A DNA stretch of 9,871 bases from Pyrobaculum sp. GTDB taxonomy: Archaea; Thermoproteota; Thermoprotei; Thermoproteales; Thermoproteaceae. The notes beneath the pieces were generated by a model. The model was not told where the DNA came from, did not search any database, and saw nothing but the letters and a program-made list of their open reading frames with translations. A program made the translations under genes and the position numbers. This document shows positions 6,782 through 9,871 of the stretch, piece by piece. The stretch's first letter is position 1, and every line of letters begins with the position of its first letter. The stretch is from the NCBI GenBank assembly GCA_009903905.1, contig WYEI01000091.1, forward strand, positions 1 to 9,871, read 5' to 3'.

Positions 6782-7170
6782 TCCGGAGGAGGGGGCCTCG
6801 GCGGGTGGCCGTGGTTGCGGCTGAGGGCAGATTCGAGGTGGGGATCCCGCTGGATGAGGTGGCTGGGTTTCTGCGGAGGCTTTGGCCCTGGGAGTTCGGC
6901 AGACACGTGGAGGAGGGGGAGGGGGAGCTGGTCTTTAGGGACAGGGTGCCGTTTGAGAGGGCGCTTGTCTACCTCCTGGCGAGGAGGGGCAGGCTCCCGC
7001 CCAGCGACGCCGAGTTTCTCGCCGCGTCTCTCCGGCTTCACGAAACGGCGTTGCTTGCAGACGCCTTGCTCTACCGGCTGTGGCTCTGCAGGTCGGAGGG
7101 CGGCGATTGCAGGCGGGTGGTAGACGCCTTCGCCAAGATGGCCAAGACGTATCGGGAGGTCCTGCCGTGA
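6775..7170 (+). CDS. uncharacterised 131-aa protein of the DUF499-helicase operon
   Basis: I do not recognise a family. The N-terminal half has a short beta-hairpin look (RRVAVVAAEGRFEVGIPLD, about 9-27), then FLRRLWPWEFGRHVEEGEGE with an unusual aromatic WPWEF motif (37-41). The C-terminal half (about 58-131) is predicted helical, with leucine/alanine-rich faces (ASLRLHETALLADALLYRLW) and two cysteines (C105, C112). There is no catalytic motif, membrane segment or signal peptide. The ATG overlaps the DUF499 stop by 7 bases, and its own TGA overlaps the helicase GTG as GTGA. It is therefore co-translated with both, which argues for a real gene and a subunit of the same complex. Candidate roles are an adaptor between ATPase and helicase, a specificity or inhibitory subunit, or a counterpart of the small DUF3780-type proteins seen in related clusters. 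That last link is only positional: it is shorter and I see no shared motif. Confidence 0.8.
   Translation: MLIRRRGPRRVAVVAAEGRFEVGIPLDEVAGFLRRLWPWEFGRHVEEGEGELVFRDRVPFERALVYLLARRGRLPPSDAEFLAASLRLHETALLADALLYRLWLCRSEGGDCRRVVDAFAKMAKTYREVLP
7154..7160 (+). promoter_or_regulatory. ribosome binding site deciding the helicase start
   Basis: GGGAGGT lies six bases before the GTG at 7167, ideal Shine-Dalgarno spacing. It favours this GTG over the in-frame ATG at 7080, which has no such site and would add 29 residues of low-complexity G/R/Q sequence read across the preceding gene. Confidence 0.6.
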
Positions 7171-9584
7171 CCTCCCTAGCAGAGATCCTCAGGTCGGCGG
7201 GGAAGGATCTGTACAAACACCAGCTGGATTTCGTGTCCGACGCCCTCTGGCTGAAGCGGCCCCGGGTCCTGCTGGCCGACGACGTGGGCCTCGGCAAGAC
7301 CATCCAAGCCCTTCTCCTCGTTAAGGCGCTCATGGAGACGGGCCGCGTCAACCACGTCCTCGTGGTGGTGCCCCGCGCCGTGTTTGGGCAGTGGGAGGAG
7401 GAGCTCCAGCGGTTCGACATCTCCCATTTCCCCGTGGAGAACCCGGAGTTCCCCATAGGCCACAGGGTCTACCTAGTCACGCTCGACAGGGCGAAGATGC
7501 CGGAGTACCTCGATGCGCTGAGCCGCATCCGGTGGGATCTCGTCGTGGTTGACGAGGCGCATAAGATCAGGCTGGGGACGCAGAGGCAACGGCTTTCGCA
7601 CCTCTGCAAGACGGCGGGCGGCTGCCTCCTCTTGACCGCCACCCCGCACACCGGCGACGAGAGGGACTTCCAGTTCCTCGCGTCTCTGGTCGAGGCGGTG
7701 GTCAGGAGGGAGAAGAAGGATGTGGAGGAATACGAGGGGAGGAAGATCTTCCCCTCCATAAAGTACTGGGTGGTGCAGGTGAAGGCCTCTAGGGAGGAGG
7801 CGCAGGCCCTCTACGCGGTGCTCAGCCTGCTGAAGGACGCCAAGGTGGAGCCCATAGTGAGGGTCGTGGTCGAGAAGAGGGCCATGTCGAGCCCCGTCTC
7901 TTTCTTCAAGACCTTGGGCAGGGTGGTCGGGGGGAGGTGCGACGAGGAGGCCCTTGAGGAGGGGGAGCTCGACGCGTGTATAGGCAACGTGGCGGGCTGG
8001 AAGGAGCTGGCCGCGCAGGCGGAGAGGTTCGCCTCAGCCTCTGATAGAAAGCTCAGCGCGCTGAGGAAGCTGGTGGAGACCTTGAGGGGCCACAAAATCC
8101 TCGTCTTCACCGAGTACGCCACGACAGCGGAGTACCTCTTCGACGCCTTTGCCTCGAGCTGTAGGGTCGTCGACTCGGGCGACGGCTTCGCGAAGGCCGA
8201 CTGCGGCCGGCTGGGCGTCATGTACGCCATGTCCCGCGCCAGGGAGAAGATAGACGTGGACCGCGAGGCGGCGCTTCTGGCGGAGAGCCACGAGACGGCC
8301 CTCTTCATCTCCACGGACATAATGTCGGAGGGCGTCAACCTGCAGAACTTCGACGTGGTCGTCAACTACGAGGTTGTGTGGAGCCCCACTAGACACGTCC
8401 AGCGGGTGGGCAGGATATGGCGGTTCGGCCAGAGGGTAAACACCATATACGTGGTGGACATGGTGTTGAAGACGCCGGCCGCCGAGAGGGACGAGTTCGA
8501 CATGTACCTATCCCTCCTGGAGAAGCTGTACGAGATCTCCCTCAAGGCGTTGCCTCCCCAGAGCTACGGCGAGTTCAAGGTCTATGAGGTGGCTGAAGAC
8601 ACGTTTAGGAGGGTTCTCGAGGTGGGGTCCGCGGCTTTCCTCACGGAGATGGAGGTGTACGAGGCGGCTGCCGGCGGGCGGCTGGACGCGCTCAGGAAGA
8701 AGATCGAGGCCATCATGCGGGAGAGGGAGAAGATCAGGTGGAAGCCCAAGCCGCTGGTGGAGGAGGGGCTGGAGGCCAAGCTGGGGCCTCTGTCGAGGAG
8801 GCGGGTGGAGCCCGGCGGGGGGTACTACGTGGCCTACGTCGAGTATCTAGCCGACGGCGCGCCGCTGTATAGGGAGCGCGTGTTGGCGCGTCTGGCGTCT
8901 CCGCTCAGCCGAAGCAGGGAGGTGCCGGAGGCTCTCTACCGCGAGGCGGAGGTGCCGTGGGACGCCGTGGAGGAGGAGCGCGGCGAGGTGAGGGAAGACG
9001 AGCGGAGCCAGTTGGAGCGGAAGATCCACGGGGAGGTTTGGCTCAGCCGCCTGAAGCCCTACCTGGAAAAGGTGCGGAAGACTGACCTCCTGCCTATCGG
9101 CGAGCCGCAGTACAGAGTCGTGGGGATCGCGAGGGCGAGGGTGGTGGGTCTGGAGGTCGTTGCCGGCGGCTTCGAGGACTTCGTGTGGCAGGAGGTGAGG
9201 AGGAGCCGGAACATCATGAGGAGCGAGCTCGCCGCGGTCAACTGCGTCAAGGCCTGGCTGGCGCAGAGCGGCTTCGCCGTTAGGGAGGACTACGCAAGCG
9301 TGCCGAGGCCCTTCGACATGGTTGTGGCCAAGGGGAGGGAGACCTACGTGGTCGAGGTGAAGGGGAAGTGGGTGGGGAGGCGCGACGACCCCATATCCTT
9401 CACCGCCAACGAGATAGACTTCGCCTCGCGGTTCCCAGACCGGTACATAATCTGCATCGCCTACACAGACGGCGATAAGTGCGTGGAGCTGACCTGCCAG
9501 CCCTTCACCCAATTCCAAAAGGAGTGGGCTCTGGAGACGGTCCGCGGCATAGAGTACAAGTACAACGCTAGGAGGAGGCCCTAG
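7167..9584 (+). CDS. SNF2-family helicase with C-terminal DUF3883-like PD-(D/E)XK nuclease domain
   Basis: From GTG 7167 the protein is 805 residues. It is a superfamily 2 DNA translocase. Motif I is LADDVGLGKT (36-45), motif Ia lies around VVVPRAVFGQW (66-76), motif II is DEAH (129-132), and motif III is TATPH (157-161). Motif V is STDIMSEGVNLQ (382-393) and motif VI is QRVGRIWRFGQ (412-422). Residues of about 430-680 are helical and charged. The last 125 residues resemble the DUF3883 nuclease-like fold: a helix with SELAAVNCVKAWLAQSGFAV, then RPFDMVVAKGRETYVVEVKGK. Here D717 and E730-x-K732 fit a PD-(D/E)XK active site, followed by TANEIDFA (747-754), typical of that family. It would thus couple DNA translocation to cleavage, giving the likely attack component of the cluster. 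The start is chosen from the GTGA overlap with the preceding stop and the GGGAGGT site six bases upstream. Nuclease activity is inferred, not shown. Confidence 0.95.
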   Translation: MTSLAEILRSAGKDLYKHQLDFVSDALWLKRPRVLLADDVGLGKTIQALLLVKALMETGRVNHVLVVVPRAVFGQWEEELQRFDISHFPVENPEFPIGHRVYLVTLDRAKMPEYLDALSRIRWDLVVVDEAHKIRLGTQRQRLSHLCKTAGGCLLLTATPHTGDERDFQFLASLVEAVVRREKKDVEEYEGRKIFPSIKYWVVQVKASREEAQALYAVLSLLKDAKVEPIVRVVVEKRAMSSPVSFFKTLGRVVGGRCDEEALEEGELDACIGNVAGWKELAAQAERFASASDRKLSALRKLVETLRGHKILVFTEYATTAEYLFDAFASSCRVVDSGDGFAKADCGRLGVMYAMSRAREKIDVDREAALLAESHETALFISTDIMSEGVNLQNFDVVVNYEVVWSPTRHVQRVGRIWRFGQRVNTIYVVDMVLKTPAAERDEFDMYLSLLEKLYEISLKALPPQSYGEFKVYEVAEDTFRRVLEVGSAAFLTEMEVYEAAAGGRLDALRKKIEAIMREREKIRWKPKPLVEEGLEAKLGPLSRRRVEPGGGYYVAYVEYLADGAPLYRERVLARLASPLSRSREVPEALYREAEVPWDAVEEERGEVREDERSQLERKIHGEVWLSRLKPYLEKVRKTDLLPIGEPQYRVVGIARARVVGLEVVAGGFEDFVWQEVRRSRNIMRSELAAVNCVKAWLAQSGFAVREDYASVPRPFDMVVAKGRETYVVEVKGKWVGRRDDPISFTANEIDFASRFPDRYIICIAYTDGDKCVELTCQPFTQFQKEWALETVRGIEYKYNARRRP

Positions 9585-9782
9585 GCGTTTCTAGTCGTTG
9601 ATCTGCCCTGCGCAGTAGGGCCAGGTCAAATCTCCCATATCCTCGCCTTCCAGCCAGCGCCTATGACTTTCTGGCATCTTCTAACGTCTTGGGGCCAGTT
9701 TGTAGCTGAACTGCCTCTCGTCGGCTAGGTCTTGACAACGGCGGCAAATCGCCGAGTTTATCTGGCAACCATTGGCCAGTTG
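9585..9782. other. intergenic region after the operon
   Basis: No convincing gene is seen. Three small stem-loops can be drawn: GCCCT/AGGGC (9605-9609 with 9617-9621), CGGCG/CGCCG (9739-9743 with 9750-9754, 6-base loop) and CTGGC/GCCAG (9762-9766 with 9775-9779). The first lies 20 bases after the helicase stop and might contribute to transcript ending, but no T-run follows it. On the minus strand a 28-residue reading (9591-9677) and a longer startless reading with a CRRC pair (about 9681-9785) sit in one frame separated by a single TAG. This could be gene debris or chance. GC drops here relative to the operon. Confidence 0.35.
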
Positions 9783-9790
9783 TTTTTAAT
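9783..9790 (+). promoter_or_regulatory. TATA box for the gene at the right edge
   Basis: TTTTTAAT is centred about 23 bases before the second of two in-frame ATG codons (9810) and about 17 before the first (9804). Compared with the other promoters in this window, the spacing suggests that translation begins at 9810 in a leaderless transcript. Confidence 0.5.
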
Positions 9791-9803
9791 CACTGTTACT
9801 GAC

Positions 9804-9871
9804 ATGGATATGCGTCTTGTCCTTAGGGATGTGGGGCCGGTCAGGGAGGCCGATCTAGACCTCTTCGGCGT
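9804..9871 (+). CDS. N-terminus of a probable RecF/SMC/OLD-like ATPase (partial)
   Basis: Only 22 codons are inside the window, reading MDMRLVLRDVGPVREADLDL followed by FG. The pattern of a short beta strand, then R-D/N-V/F-GP-v/i-READ-l-d-l, is the characteristic opening of AAA/ABC-type ATPases of the RecF, SMC and OLD kind ('...LRNFGPIKEADIEL...'), in which Walker A usually follows within about 20 residues. The ATP-binding motif itself lies beyond the edge, so the assignment is by N-terminal pattern only. Two ATG codons (9804 and 9810) are possible; the TATA spacing favours 9810. It has its own promoter and is therefore not part of the preceding operon. OLD-like ATPases are frequent in defence islands, but a housekeeping function is equally possible. 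Confidence 0.6.
   Translation, partial: MDMRLVLRDVGPVREADLDLFG

Noticed and set aside
7080..7166. Longer helicase start (ATG 7080, 29 extra residues)
   Set aside because: The added residues are a G/R/Q-rich shadow of the preceding gene. GTG 7167 has a well-placed GGGAGGT and the GTGA stop/start overlap.
441..9589. 10-base direct repeat CCTAGGCGTT at 441-450 and 9580-9589 flanking the cluster, as a possible attachment site
   Set aside because: Tens of 10-base repeat pairs are expected by chance in a window this size, and the right copy overlaps the helicase stop codon. No integrase or tRNA gene is present.
9585..9725. In-frame readthrough of the helicase TAG, open for about 47 codons
   Set aside because: The translation carries no motif, the helicase already ends after its nuclease-like domain, and this length of open frame is unremarkable at this GC.
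1..9871. CRISPR arrays, insertion sequences and terminal inverted repeats
   Set aside because: No regularly spaced repeats, transposase motifs or paired long inverted repeats were found on either strand.

Overview
The window looks like a hyperthermophilic crenarchaeon of the Thermoproteales type (Pyrobaculum or Thermoproteus-like). The reasons are heavy use of AGG for arginine and of ATA, TATA boxes about 24 bases upstream of start codons with almost no leader (leaderless transcripts), strong GGAGG ribosome sites only inside the operon, and proteins of archaeal flavour. The genus is an inference; no rRNA or other marker is present.

Layout. The left edge (1-800) has lower GC than the centre. 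It holds a possible tail of an upstream gene (ending at 46), a small gene of unknown function (115-369), a non-coding stretch with two small hairpins and one coding-like fragment (370-588), and a 58-residue zinc-ribbon gene on the minus strand (589-765). From 836 to 9584 the window is filled by four large, GC-rich, plus-strand genes. They are a DUF1156-type zinc-ribbon adenine DNA methyltransferase (944 aa), a DUF499-type P-loop ATPase (1024 aa), an unrecognised 131-aa protein, and a SNF2-type helicase with a C-terminal DUF3883-like candidate PD-(D/E)XK nuclease domain (805 aa). A 219-base gap without a convincing gene follows. The right edge then carries the first 22 codons of another gene whose N-terminus resembles RecF/SMC/OLD-like ATPases.

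How it works together (inference). Methyltransferase, DUF499 ATPase and SNF2 helicase are genes that surveys of prokaryotic defence islands have repeatedly found linked, and they form a restriction-modification-like or DISARM/BREX-like antiviral module. The methyltransferase would mark host DNA, while the ATPase and the helicase-nuclease would act on unmarked DNA. The last three genes form a tight unit, with stop/start overlaps of 7 and 4 bases. The DUF499 gene has its own well-formed BRE/TATA promoter, so the methyltransferase can be expressed separately from the putative attack arm. The least familiar parts are the 131-aa protein locked between ATPase and helicase, the nuclease domain fused to the helicase, and the divergently transcribed zinc-ribbon gene that shares a palindromic promoter region with the methyltransferase.
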